Assembly (NCBI GenBank): GCA_019096065.1
Contig: JAGUCH010000007.1
Coordinates: 3,370,501-3,434,500, forward strand
Origin: Paracyclopina nana
Lineage: Eukaryota > Arthropoda > Copepoda > Cyclopoida > Cyclopettidae
DNA: 64,000 bases
Direction of reading: 5' to 3'
Shown: piece after piece, positions 12,201-22,631 of the stretch
How the letters are laid out: each line of letters begins with the position of its first letter
Position numbering within the stretch: position 1 is the first letter of the stretch
Notes under the pieces: model-generated
Told to the model about the DNA's origin: nothing
Databases searched by the model: none
What the model saw: the letters and a program-made list of their open reading frames with translations, nothing else
Position numbers and translations under genes: made by a program

Positions 12201-14715
12201 CATTTTCGTAATAGTGGTGGAGCATGGAGAACAGCCTTTGCCTCACAAGGAACCCACGAATTCGGGCTTGAAGCTTCACCACCGCACTGGCCTCAAATTT
12301 GAGCCTGCCATCAGCTTCATTATTAACTTTGCCGATGACATCATCAATCTCGGATGAAGACAAATAGCAAGACCGCAGCCTATAATCGCTGGGTGTCCTC
12401 CAGGCATGAGTGTGGTCTCTTAGGTTCAAGTACACTTTGTCTCCTCCAGACAGGTTGTGAACGATCCAAGGGCTCCTGTCGTTTTCTTTGGCTTCAGCCA
12501 AAGCTGCCAGCTCCTGCTGGTAACGCTTTCTGTAGGAGGGCTCATCGTGGAGACGCTCTTGAAGACCCAAGTCCTCATGGAGAAGAGTCTGAAAGGTGTG
12601 GTATGGATCCTCCTGCATCACTGCCATGTTGACAATGGCCAGAGCAGTGCCAGCCCTTTGAGCCTCTCTTCCATGACTGAGGCCAGAGGCTACGACCTCG
12701 ACAATGTGGTTCATCCACAGCTCCTGATCCTCACTCTCAGCCAAGCTCAAGTTGGCCTTCAAATCCCTGAGCATACACAAAAGATGGATGGCCTCATCAT
12801 CCCCAATGGCCATGAGGTCATTGATGAGCTCCTTGTTGATTTTGCCCAAATCCTGGGCCAGATTCAATTCTGGGTCCAGTAGGGCAGCTCGAAGCCTCGG
12901 AGCATCACATCTCTCCACTGCTTCATTGACTTTTCGCACAGCGTCAATTTTCTTCAGGTCATGGTTGTTGACCGTGTCAATGACTTCTTGGATGTCTCCG
13001 TGGTTGAGCAGCTTGCTCGCTTGTATTGACTTCATTGCTCTTAGGTAGCTGTGAATGTTGTCCTTGGCGACATCTTCAAGACTTGCGCCAGGATTGGTGC
13101 ACAAATTGAAGAAATCCACCGAATTTTGGCTCTCAATGGCTAGATTGATTCGTGCTATGATGGACAAAAACTCGCATAGCTGAAAAGTTGGTATAATATG
13201 CATGAAAAACTGAAATAAAATCAGTTGGTGAAAGCTCACCTTTTTGATTCCCTCGAATCGGATGTCACATTGAGAGCCATCTCGTACATAACTCAGCTCT
13301 TCCAAGTACAATGGGCCAGCAAAAGGCCATATGTACTCGCTGATTCCAAGGCTCGATTCCTTAGAGGCAACATATTGAAAAGTTCATGGCAAATTTTAAA
13401 TAAAGGATAATACCTGCAAAGCTTTGATGAGCTGATCCACATCTTGTTTGGCAAGAGCCGAGTTGACCTTTTGCACCGATTTTTCCCTCAAGGCTGATCC
13501 GGAGCCTTGGTGGTTTACTAAAGACACAGCATTCTCCACGTCTTCCCTCCGCAGAAAATTTAGCCCATCATCACCTTTGGATCCACCACGCAGCCTCTTT
13601 TCTAATTCGATCAAATACAAGGAGATCAAGGAGGTCTTGATGGGCGAGTGCAAGGACAAGTGCCTCGCGTTGAGTGCATATTGAAGGCCCTCGATGTCGT
13701 ACGCCTTGACGCACTCTTCTATGCGCTCCAGAGCCAAAAGCTGGTTAATTTTGTCTATGTGGCTCTGGATTTCCTCTTGCGTGAGTAGTTCGTCATAAGC
13801 ATCATCGTTGTCATTATCCGAGTGTAAAGGTCGGTTATTGGCCAATTTCATCTTTTGGTCTTTGCTCGCCGCCAGGACAAGGTGGTATTTTTTGGCTGGA
13901 TCCGGATCAGGGTCAACGTCAGTCAAGCATGCATTGGGATTTTGCAAGGCTGAAATGCTACTCTTAAGGGGAGAACGATTTAAACCATTTCAGAATAGAG
14001 TACCTTTCAAGGTTGTCCATTGGTCACTGCCATCCAGAGCATTGTTGATAGCCATGATGGCAGCATGCAGAGCAGCCTCATCCACTGGCAACTCCTCAGC
14101 CAAAATGCCACCTATTCTCCGGAATTGAGGCATTGGAAGTCCATAGGCATCCAGAGCAGATTTGATGGCTGACATTTGCTCCGCGGTAAACGTGGCTTTG
14201 CCCATCAAATCCAGCATTTGCGGGGCTTTGCCAAGCTTGTACAGAAACAGGGAGAACGCGTGGAGGCAAAAGATGACTCTTGGCAGATTTTTCGCGTCGT
14301 AAATGTCCGTCGTTTCAGGCGTGAATATTTCGGGCAAACCGATGGCGTCCAATGACTTGAGGAAGTAGTTGATGTTGTCCGTATGCCGAAAATGGAGGCC
14401 GTTTTGCAAGTATCGATTCTGATCGAGATCAAAGATCTTGCGATCAGTTACGATCTGAGGGGTGAATTTGGCGGCCAACTTGGCAAGCACAACTCCGTTG
14501 CGCAAATTCTGCTCGAATTCCGTCACTTCGGGCAAATCCTCGTTTAACACGGCCTCAGTCCACTTTTTGGCCTCTTCGAGCCGACACAAATATTCGTAGG
14601 CAACCAACTCGCGCCGCTCTTCGTCCATTTCTTCGGCAGACTTGATGTGGGAATTGGTGGCCTCGGAGGCCACGGAGGCCGCCAACCTCGACGACGAGGT
14701 CAAAGCCGGGCTCAT
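9269..14715 (-). CDS. IQGAP: IQ motif-containing GTPase-activating-like protein (IQGAP)
   Basis: Nine exons in transcript order: 14715-14004, 13949-13414, 13359-13240, 13179-11718, 11665-10692, 10633-10103, 10041-9949, 9893-9657, 9604-9269. Phases close and give 1666 aa, normal for IQGAP1. Domains in order: calponin-homology domain (about 40-165), IQGAP coiled repeats, WW-like segment (about 692-720), IQ motifs from about residue 756 (KLQARIRGFLVRQR, KIQALWRGRRVR, LIQRVWRAKKAK), GAP-related domain in the 11665-10692 exon (LDAYQHLFYQLQ, YYRYINSAIVAPDAF), and the RasGAP C-terminus (DLLQLQYDGVAVM, ending NAKFYGRR). The protein scaffolds Cdc42/Rac1, calmodulin and actin at the cell cortex. The open frame continues 30 codons upstream of the chosen ATG without another ATG, to an in-frame stop; an upstream first exon joining at a CCCTAG or TTGTCAG acceptor near 14800 is possible. 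Confidence 0.93.
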
Positions 14716-15527
14716 TATGTCTCTGTCAATCAATTCTCCGTTGGCGTGATTTTCGTCACCTTCGCCCGCGCCGTTTGAAAATTTAAATTTCTTATCAGCT
14801 GACAAAACTAGGGTTGGCGCAAACTCTTCTCAAAAGCTGGAATTCAGTCATTTTAGGCAAAATAAAGCACGTAGAATATTCAACTAAATCTGAGAGAACA
14901 AACAACTTTTGCTAATGTTCAGTTATTTCGTATTGATTTTTAACACTGCACCGTTTGATTTGACGGATTTTTTTTAAATTTTAAAATACGGTTTAATCAT
15001 CCCTAAAATTTTCATTCAAAGTAGAAGAAGGGTCGCGTCATGTGCTTCAAGTGACAATGCCCTTGCCATCTACTTTTTGTTTTGGAAAAATACTTTTTTA
15101 ACCGGGCAAATGATGGCATCTGCCCAATATTTCTTATGAGTCCAAATGGTTTTATATTCAACTTGGCATCATACACCTTAAATTACATCAATGTCACTAA
15201 ATACAATTGTTTCTTTCTCATAAAATTGAAGAAAGGATTGTTGATATTTTAGTATTTTCATAAGATCAACCCATTCATAATTTGATAAATTGTTGAAACC
15301 AGTTTTGCACATTACTACATGGAAAAGAAATCTCAAAGCAGCATTTTTATCTATACAAAAAACTACTCATGCAAAATGACCATGCGTGCGTTGAAATCTC
15401 CACCTTTTTTGTCTGTTTGGAAAAAATGGAAAAATGTGCTGTAGCATTGATTTTGATGAGTGGCAAATAATTGCTTAATGTGTAGTATGCAAGTAGCTCA
15501 TCCTTGTGAGCCACCATTTGTGAGACA
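14716..15527. other. Intergenic region upstream of IQGAP and the small secreted protein gene
   Basis: Roughly 800 bp of AT-rich sequence between divergent genes. No supported coding frame or RNA gene. It presumably contains the IQGAP promoter and perhaps its missing 5' exon. Confidence 0.55.
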
Positions 15528-15529
15528 CA

Positions 15530-15536
15530 TATAAAT
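15530..15536 (+). promoter_or_regulatory. TATA box
   Basis: TATAAAT lies about 190 bp upstream of the ATG of the small secreted protein. A GC-richer, initiator-like CTCACTCC-type stretch follows about 30 bp downstream, which fits a focused promoter for a tissue-specific secreted product. Confidence 0.5.
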
Positions 15537-15717
15537 GCGCTGCTCGCGTCTCTGCGCCCGTTCACTCCTTAAAATTTTGTGTGTGTAGTACATGAACGCG
15601 TAGGACGTCGTAAGGCAAGCTAAAGCCAAGCTGGCTCCAGTTTCCACCTTCACCGCACCTGATCTCATCATCATCAGGGTCATGGAGAAATAACAATCAG
15701 CAGCAGCAGCAGCAACC

Positions 15718-16065
15718 ATGAAATCCGCAGCTCTGCTACTATATACCATTGTGGCCTTTGCAGCCTTGACCAAGGCCTACCCGCAGACGCAGTTAAAGTG
15801 GAATTGGGAAGAAGTGATTTTGTCAAGAAACGGGCCTAGCACGACCACCACACCAAGGCCCACCAGCTGGAGCACGACCACGCTCAGGTTTTTGGAGGGA
15901 GATCCTCTGGTGGGATCAGGGAATGGCAGCGTGGAAGATGCCTACATTGTGCCAAGGGCCAGGTCTGATCGGACCACAGGCTCTGGATCACCATCCTTGA
16001 TTTGCAGTGCAACTTTGCTCCTGGCTGCTTCTACAATGCTACTTTTTGGAGGTGAATTCATGTGA
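15718..16065 (+). CDS. Small secreted, Thr/Pro-rich protein with hydrophobic C-terminal tail
   Basis: A single-exon frame of 115 aa. It has an N-terminal signal peptide (MKSAALLLYTIVAFAALTKA), then a short mucin-like segment (STTTTPRPTSWSTTT), one N-glycosylation site (NGS), and a hydrophobic C-terminus (LICSATLLLAASTMLLFGG). The tail could be a GPI-attachment signal or a single membrane anchor. A TATA box precedes it and AATAAA follows at 16168-16173. I do not recognise a family. It lacks the size for an enzyme, so a cuticle, cell-surface or secreted peptide role is only inference. Confidence 0.6.
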   Translation: MKSAALLLYTIVAFAALTKAYPQTQLKWNWEEVILSRNGPSTTTTPRPTSWSTTTLRFLEGDPLVGSGNGSVEDAYIVPRARSDRTTGSGSPSLICSATLLLAASTMLLFGGEFM

Positions 16066-16167
16066 CCTTCATCATCACTGTTATAAGCCAAAAATCTGTG
16101 ATACACGTACTCGTTTAATCCTCAAAAAATATTACTACTAATATCACTATGAAATTAATAATCGTGA

Positions 16168-16173
16168 AATAAA
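16168..16173 (+). terminator. Poly(A) signal of the small secreted protein gene
   Basis: An AATAAA hexamer about 100 nt after the stop codon on the same strand. Confidence 0.5.
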
Positions 16174-16358
16174 AGGCATAATGCAAAGCATCTTTTGTGC
16201 TCCATGAATTGTGTGGGCGTTTCAAACTCGTTTTTTTATTTCACCTCAATCTTGCGGTCACATTCCAAATACTTTAAATAATATTTTGAGTGAATGTCAA
16301 TCATGATTTCAATATGTCTTCCGTATAATAATTATCATTATACATTTGAATTTTTATC

Positions 16359-17492
16359 TCATTGGTTATGAACAAGCATGCAGATCCTCTTGTGGTTTGT
16401 GAGCTTATGCAATTGCGAAAACTCTTTGGAACACTTGACGCAGGTGAAGGTTCGGGATTTGCTCAAAAAGGTCCTGGTTTTGATTTGCCCATGCACTGCT
16501 TGATAATGCTTGGAAAGGGAGCTTCTGGAAGCGTAACTCTTGTCGCACATGTTGCAATGCTTGGGATCCTGGTAATAGCTCCTATGCTGAAAATGCTCTT
16601 CTCGCGTGCACTTTTCGCCACACTTCCTGCAAACGAATCGTTTGGGATTCTCATGCACATCTCGAATATGAGCAGAAAGGAATTGCTCCGAACGGAACTT
16701 CATTTCACAACTGGGACAGTTGAACGTCTCCGGATCCTTATGCTTTGCCTCCATATGGCTGTTCAGGTGAGCCTCGTCCCAAAATCCTTGGCTGCAAATG
16801 TCGCAAGCCAATGCCTTGACACCGTCATGCACAGCACGGACGTGAGCGTTGAGGCAGAGTCTGGCACCAAACTGGTTGCCACAAATGTGGCACTGGATTG
16901 GCACAGCTTGAACATCAGGCGAAAGGCAATACTTTGAGTTGAAGCGGTTGCTGCAAAAGTGACAATGGAATGGCTTCAGGCTTTCATTTGGCACGACTTG
17001 AACTTCATCAGCGACTGGAGTAATGTCGATATGGTCATCGACAACCAGTTCAAGATTTTCGTGCTCAGCTTGAATGTGTTCAGACAGGTACCACGATGAG
17101 ACAAACGTTTTGTCGCAGGCATGACAATCGTAGAGACTCATGGGGAATTTGTCTGACTCGAATACGTCGGGCTTCGATTGAGCTTTTTGCACAGTTTCTT
17201 TGCCATAGTACGCATCAGTTGCTAATGGTTGAAGCTTGTTGTGCGCAACTTGAGCATGAAGCGAAAGCTGCCAATTGGACCCAAATTGCTGGTCGCAAAA
17301 TCTGCACTGATTGACATTCCATTGTAGCGATTCTACAATAGGAGCAGCTTCTTGTGACGCTCGTAACATAATGTCACAAATGTCACTGACGAAATTTTCG
17401 AGGCCTCCTTTATGCACAACCTGGACATGTTTCGTAAGGTCGCCGCTCAAAGTGAAGTGTTCGTCGCAAAAGTGACATTGGAATTCAGGCAT
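16359..17492 (-). CDS. C2H2 zinc-finger protein A
   Basis: Intronless frame of 377 aa from MPEFQCHFCDEHF. About ten C2H2 fingers of the form CxxCxxxFxxxxxLxxHxxxxH run across its length, with short acidic linkers and no recognisable N-terminal effector domain such as BTB or ZAD. Fingers near the C-terminus are closest together (PFHCHFC onward), typical of the DNA-binding block. It is next to, and similar in architecture to, the gene at 17836-19086, so the two look like a tandem duplicate pair. DNA-binding transcription factor by family; target unknown. Confidence 0.85.
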   Translation of the reverse strand: MPEFQCHFCDEHFTLSGDLTKHVQVVHKGGLENFVSDICDIMLRASQEAAPIVESLQWNVNQCRFCDQQFGSNWQLSLHAQVAHNKLQPLATDAYYGKETVQKAQSKPDVFESDKFPMSLYDCHACDKTFVSSWYLSEHIQAEHENLELVVDDHIDITPVADEVQVVPNESLKPFHCHFCSNRFNSKYCLSPDVQAVPIQCHICGNQFGARLCLNAHVRAVHDGVKALACDICSQGFWDEAHLNSHMEAKHKDPETFNCPSCEMKFRSEQFLSAHIRDVHENPKRFVCRKCGEKCTREEHFQHRSYYQDPKHCNMCDKSYASRSSLSKHYQAVHGQIKTRTFLSKSRTFTCVKCSKEFSQLHKLTNHKRICMLVHNQ

Positions 17493-17835
17493 GACTTTGC
17501 TAATGATCTATCGACGTCACAAATGTCACATTTATGTCAGTTTCGGAATTTTCGCGACTGAGCTCATGACAAAAAATGGCGCTTATTTCACCCTTTTATG
17601 CTGAGGGTTATAGCTGACTTTTGCTAACTGCTAGAATAACTCAGTGTTGCTAACGGGTTTAATTAAATAAAGCGTATGAAAGCAGCTAAATCACTGAGAA
17701 CTTTTGTATTCACATTAAGCGTATTTTTGACATTTCAAAAATGTCACATTGGCTAAATGCAATCTATGCATTTATCTATTAATTTTGCCCACTTTAAGAA
17801 AGCATAGCAGAAAGGAAAATGGAAATGTTCCTTTG
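17493..17835. other. Spacer between the two zinc-finger genes
   Basis: About 340 bp of AT-rich sequence without a supported coding frame. It should contain the promoter of zinc-finger gene A and the 3' end of zinc-finger gene B. Confidence 0.5.
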
Positions 17836-19086
17836 TTAAGCATGGAATTTTTCCATGTGCGTTTGAAGATAATCTCTAGAGGACACTGATCTTTGACAAA
17901 TTTCACATTTGATTGGTTTGAGTCCCTTATGCAAAACTCGAATATGCCTTTGAAGGTTGAAGCTCAAGCCGAAGGTACTGTCACAGAATTCGCACTTGAA
18001 AGGCCTCTTTTTCTTATGCCTCAATTCCACATGGCGTCGGAGGGCCCCCTTGCCAGAAAACAATTGGGTGCAAAAGTCACATGGGTGGAGCTGCTTATTC
18101 CTGTGCTCAAGCTTGATATGAGTGCGAAGTTCACTTTTCACGCAGAAATCCCTCCTACATTTGTGGCACTTGAATGGCCTCAGCTTTGGGTGACTCGTCT
18201 CCATATGCAGTTCAAGACTAGATCTTGAGGAATACTTTTTGCCACAGTGTTCGCACACAAATGCTCTGAGCCCCTCATGCACGACTTGAATGTGAGTGGC
18301 AAGGTACCATCTGGACTGGAACGTTTTGTCACAAATATGGCAATGATCTGACATCAATTTTTCAGGCTCTGTAGCCTCACTGACAAGCTCATCATCTTGC
18401 GTTGAGCTTTCGCTACAAGTATCAATTGTTAAAGCGCTAGAAGACTTTGTGTCGTGAGTATCTTGCGATGAGCCTTTGTCACAAATGTCACCACTTGATG
18501 ACCTGGATTCCACATGCACAGATTGGATGTGCTTTTCAAGGTGGATCCCAAGGGCGAATTGGATGCCACAAATGTGGCACTTCAACGGGTTCAGCATGTC
18601 ATGCACCGAAACCACATTGATGTGAAGTTCTTGCGCAGAATAGTCCTCTTCGAAAACGTCATCACTCAAGGGCTCATCGAATGATCCATGGTCATATTGA
18701 ACATGCTCAGAGAGGTGCGATTTGGATGGATACAGTTTGTCACAAATGTGACAGCGGAACGGCTTCAGAGCATCATGATTAGAAAAGTCTTTGCCGATTG
18801 CGTCAATGTCAAAAGGATCAAGATTTCCATGCTCAGCTTGAAGGTGAGTAGACAAGTACCATTTCGATCCAAACTTTTTGTCGCAAACATGACACTGGAT
18901 TGGTTCCAAGTTGTCAAGCAAGGAAGCCGCATGGCCCAGCTCTAAATGTTCTTCGCGTGAAGCTTTCTCTTTAGTGACATCTTCGGTACATTGTTGCAGT
19001 CGCTCATGCATGACTCTGACATGCTTCAAAAGGTTGTGCCACAACACAAAATTCCTGCCACACGCGTCACATTGGAACCTTCCCAT
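17836..19086 (-). CDS. C2H2 zinc-finger protein B
   Basis: Intronless frame of 416 aa from MGRFQCDACGRNF. About nine C2H2 fingers are visible. Early ones are separated by acidic, Ser-rich spacers; the last six (from DHCHICDKTFQSRWYL to the end) are nearly contiguous, including a classic KKRPFKCEFC-type linker. The stop falls just after SSRDYLQTHMEKFHA, so the final finger is complete. Paralogous arrangement with the neighbour at 16359-17492. Probably a nuclear DNA-binding factor; no effector domain recognised. Confidence 0.85.
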   Translation of the reverse strand: MGRFQCDACGRNFVLWHNLLKHVRVMHERLQQCTEDVTKEKASREEHLELGHAASLLDNLEPIQCHVCDKKFGSKWYLSTHLQAEHGNLDPFDIDAIGKDFSNHDALKPFRCHICDKLYPSKSHLSEHVQYDHGSFDEPLSDDVFEEDYSAQELHINVVSVHDMLNPLKCHICGIQFALGIHLEKHIQSVHVESRSSSGDICDKGSSQDTHDTKSSSALTIDTCSESSTQDDELVSEATEPEKLMSDHCHICDKTFQSRWYLATHIQVVHEGLRAFVCEHCGKKYSSRSSLELHMETSHPKLRPFKCHKCRRDFCVKSELRTHIKLEHRNKQLHPCDFCTQLFSGKGALRRHVELRHKKKRPFKCEFCDSTFGLSFNLQRHIRVLHKGLKPIKCEICQRSVSSRDYLQTHMEKFHA

Positions 19087-19716
19087 CTTCTCCTCAAGTT
19101 TCAGTGCAAGTCCATAATCACAAGAATATTTTCAATTTCTTCAAGATTTGCGAAAATACTTTATTCGCAGCAACCGCAAATTGGGCCCTTCAAGACAAAA
19201 TTTCAATAGAATACTGTGGATTTCATTTCCAAAAGTTTCCATAATCCGCCTTAAATTAGTAAAATGTGCCCAAAACGCATACTTTTTTAAAAAAAGACAG
19301 AACTTATCTAGGAGCTCTGTTGAAAACGCGTGAGATTAGCCCGCTTGCTTCCATGTCTGACTTGTCACTTGAGCTCACGCGCTATGTAGTAAGAACAACT
19401 AGCGCCACCTAGGCTAAGACAAACAGATTTGGTGATTTTAGCAAGCAAAACTTGCGTCAAGAATTCACTTACGAGACCCCCCTGGGGCCCAATTTAAAAA
19501 TGTCAGCGTAAACTGACTCAACTCAGCTCAGCTGATTTTAGCTCAGCTCGAACATTTTGAATTTTCGCGCCGCATGTTAGCAGTTTGTTCGCGAAACGAA
19601 ATGTAAACAAACAGCCAAGAATCCCGTGCTCGTTCCTTACAAAGAGGTTTCTCATGAAATATCGCTTACTTTCCTGGTAAGAGCAAATTTTATGCCGAAA
19701 TCAAAGTTTTGTTGTG
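19087..19716. other. Intergenic region upstream of TIM9 and zinc-finger gene B
   Basis: A 630-bp divergent interval with a short pyrimidine-rich stretch and repeated CTCAGCTGA-like motifs (ACTCAACTCAGCTCAGCTGA near 19515), possibly promoter elements. No supported gene. Confidence 0.45.
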
Positions 19717-19989
19717 ATGGCCGCCAACCCTGGAATGTCTGAGGCGGAGCAAATCAAGACTTTCAAGGACTTCTTGAGCAACTACAACAAATTGAGCGAG
19801 CTCTGCTTCAGCGATTGCGTGTGGGATTTCACGACTCGGAAAGTGAGCAAAGGCGAAGACACTTGTGCCATCAACTGCGCGGAAAAGTTCCTCAAGGCCA
19901 ACCAGAGGATCTCCACGAGGTTCCAAGAGTTCCAGATGATCGCCAACGAAAACGCCGTGGCCGCCATGAACAAAGCTGGCGTTTTGTGA
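19717..19989 (+). CDS. Tim9: Mitochondrial import chaperone Tim9
   Basis: Single exon of 90 aa starting at ATGGCC (the in-frame GTG just upstream is not needed). It carries the twin CX3C motifs of small TIM proteins: CFSDC and CAINC, separated by [14 protein letters not shown]. Tim9 with Tim10 forms the hexameric chaperone of the intermembrane space that hands carrier precursors to the TIM22 complex. The stop TGA is only 16 nt before the ATG of Tim22, its pathway partner, so the two coding regions probably share a transcript. No AATAAA lies between them. Confidence 0.93.
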   Translation: MAANPGMSEAEQIKTFKDFLSNYNKLSELCFSDCVWDFTTRKVSKGEDTCAINCAEKFLKANQRISTRFQEFQMIANENAVAAMNKAGVL

Positions 19990-20005
19990 TCATACATAAT
20001 TCAAG

Positions 20006-20621
20006 ATGGCTGCTGACAACAGGACTAATGTAGTGTTTACTCCGGAGGAGTTTGAACGTGTGACCAAGTACTTGGTCAACTCTAGTGTGAAATTGTATCC
20101 GAACATTTATGTGCCTCAATCCAATGGCATTGCCAGGATTCAGCCTCGGGAGGAGCTCACAATGCAAAATGTTATGGAGAGCTGCCCCTTCAAAGGCATC
20201 ATGAGTTTTGTCGTTGGCGGAGCTCTCGGTGGCTTCATTGGACTCTTCAGCTCCTCCATAGCTCCGCACCAGACCGCTGTGCCAATGACAACCAAGGAGA
20301 CTTTGATTGACATGAAAAATACCATTACGAGCAACGCGAAGAACTTTGCCATCATTGGCCTCATGTAAGGCGGGAAAATTTCATGATTGGTATGGACCCA
20401 TATTTTGCTTAATTCTTTTTAGGTTCGCCTCGACTGAGTGTGTCATTGAGAGTTACAGGGGGAAATCGGACTTTAAAAACTCCATGTACTCCGGATTTGT
20501 CACTGGTGGCCTTTTGGGCTATCGAGCAGGGCCAACTGCTGCGGTGTGGGGAGGCTGCGGATTTGCTGCCTTTTCCCTCGCCATTGATTACTTCATGCAT
20601 AATTCATCCTTGTTCAAATAA
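20006..20621 (+). CDS. Tim22: Mitochondrial carrier translocase channel Tim22
   Basis: Exons 20006-20364 and 20423-20621 join in phase 2 to give 185 aa. The Tim17/22/23 domain covers most of the protein: GIMSFVVGGALGGFIGLF in helix 1, then a helix ending at the splice junction (AIIGLMF), a Cys-containing loop (STECVIESYRGKSDFKN), and glycine-rich helices (GFVTGGLLGYRAGPTAAVWGG). It inserts metabolite carriers into the mitochondrial inner membrane. It starts 16 nt after Tim9. Its stop overlaps AATAAA (20617-20622), and NDOR1 starts 90 nt further on. Confidence 0.92.
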
Positions 20622-20622
20622 A
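20617..20622 (+). terminator. Poly(A) signal at the Tim22 stop codon
   Basis: AATAAA overlaps the Tim22 TAA stop. Its presence before NDOR1 means any shared Tim9-Tim22-NDOR1 transcript would be cleaved here, as in operons resolved by trans-splicing. Confidence 0.5.
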
Positions 20623-20684
20623 AGAAGCTGAAGAATGCTGTAGATTTGCTATAGAAGAAAAGCATGCGTTGACCTTGTTTCACA

Positions 20685-20702
20685 TCTTTTCTTTTGCTCC
20701 AG
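20685..20702 (+). promoter_or_regulatory. Pyrimidine tract and AG acceptor 9 nt before the NDOR1 start
   Basis: The stretch CATCTTTTCTTTTGCTCCAG ends at 20702 and the ATG follows at 20712. In a 90-nt gap between two same-strand genes this is the layout expected for a spliced-leader acceptor, although a 5' UTR cis-intron would look the same. Confidence 0.45.
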
Positions 20703-20711
20703 ATTTCGTTG

Positions 20712-22553
20712 ATGACAATGATGAACGGTCACTTTGAACGTAAACTGGTTGTCCTCTATGGCAGCCAAACTGGAACTGCTCAAGCTGTCGCAGAGCGAAT
20801 TGGACGAGAGGCCAAAAGGATGCACTTCAAAACCTCAGTGAAATCCATGGATGACTACTTTGATGAGGCCAAAAGTGACATTGCTCAAGAGCCTTTGGTC
20901 GTTTTTGTCTGTGCCACCACTGGCCAAGGTGACCAGCCTGACAACATGGCAAAGTTCTGGAGATTTCTGCTCAAGAGAACTTTGCCCAAGGACCTGCTTC
21001 AAAAAGTCAATTTTGGTGTGCTTGGCCTTGGTGACTCTGGCTATGCTCAGTTCAATTTTGCGTCCAAAAGATTGCATAGGAGACTTGGTCAGTTGGGAGG
21101 GACTGCCATTGTTCCCAATGGACAGGCAGATGACCAGCATGATCTTGGTCAAGAATTTGTGATTGAGCCTTGGATCAAAAGCCTGTGGAGCAAAGTGCTA
21201 GAAATGTTCCCCTTGCCACCAGGATTGGTTCCAATTGAAGATGATGATCCAAAGTTCAAGATTGACTTTGACTTACTCAACGACAATGAGACTGAAAGGA
21301 TTGACAAAGATCCTCACTGCATGGCTAGGATCTCTGAAAATATTCGAGTCACTGCTCAAGATCATTTCCAAGATACCAGGCTCATCACCTTGGACATTTC
21401 TGATCAAGAACTCAATTACAGTCCAGGAGACGTTTGCCAAGTTCAGCCTCGCAACTCCAAGTCCAATATTGACAAGTTTCTGGACTTGTTCAAGCATTTC
21501 GATCCAGATCAGAAATTCCGGCTTGTCCCTGTTGATGACAATGCTGCACTTCCTCCTTTGAGCATTTTGAGTGATCCAAATGGAGTTACAACACTAAGGT
21601 ATACATAGTTTTTTGATGTGGACAGCTTGGGGAAATTTTAAGTTGATGGCTTTTGTAGGGAATGTGCTGAAGATTTGTTTGATCTCCAAGCCATACCAGG
21701 TCGGTACTTCTTTGAGATCCTTGCCAAATTCACTGACAGCGAGCTTGAGAAGGAAAAGTTCCGAGAGTTCACCTCAACTCCAGAAGGTCAGCAAGAAATG
21801 TTTGAATACTGCAACAGACCCAGAAGAACTAGCATTGAGGTCCTCGATGACTTTTCGATCCATGCTGTCCCCTGGATCCCTATGGAGTTCCTCTTTGAGC
21901 TCTTTCCTATGATAAAGCCAAGATCATTTTCCATTGCCAGCTCTCTGAAATCTCATCCTGGGAAAGTGCAATTGCTGGTAGCTGTGGTGAAGTACAGGTC
22001 CAAGTTGACTCAGCCTCGTCTTGGTCTATGCTCCAACTTCCTTGCCAACTCCAATCCTGGAGACAAGGTCAAGATTTGGATCAAGAGGGGGACTCTCAAG
22101 TTCCCACCTGCAGACAAGAGCTTGCCATTGATAATGGTCGGACCTGGAACAGGCGTGGCCCCTTTCAGATCAGCAATCCTGGATGAGCCAAGGTATGGAT
22201 CGGTACTTGTCTTTGGATGCAGGAGCAAGGACAAGGACTACTATTTTGAGCAAGAGTGGAGCAAATTGGAGCAGCAGGGAAAATTGAAAGTCTTGACAGC
22301 CTTCAGTCGTGATCAGGAGGACAAGTACTATGTTCAAGATGTCATAAAAGCTAACAAAGAACTCATCGGTGATATGGTAGTCAACCGTAGTGCATTTTTC
22401 TACATAGCTGGCAGCTCGAAAAATATGCCAGATCAAGTGAAAGAAGCTTTAAAGGAGGCCATTAAAACACATTTAGATCCATATGACAATCCTGATGAGT
22501 ACATCAGTGAAATGACAAAGGACAAACGTCTCCAAATGGAAACTTGGAGCTGA
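20712..22553 (+). CDS. NDOR1: NADPH-dependent diflavin oxidoreductase 1
   Basis: Two exons, about 20712-21598 and 21660-22553, giving about 593 aa (the human protein is about 597). N-terminal flavodoxin domain with FMN loop YGSQTGTAQ, a middle FAD-binding domain (SPGDVCQVQPRN, RPRRTSIEVLDDF, RPRSFSIASSL read as PRSFSIASS), an NADPH-binding domain (MVGPGTGVAPFRSAI, FGCRSKDKDYYFE) and the family C-terminus METWS. It passes electrons from NADPH to the Fe-S protein anamorsin in cytosolic iron-sulfur assembly. At the exon junction the standard sites (AG|GTATAC and GTAG|GAATG) leave the frame one base out, while homology demands LR followed by ECAEDL; see findings. AATAAA follows at about 22591. 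Confidence 0.9.
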
Positions 22554-22631
22554 AAGAATTGTAATTGGATCGTAGTTATTTTTCTAGAACAATAAAGCTA
22601 TTCATATGCATTGTTATCCCAATATGAAAGT

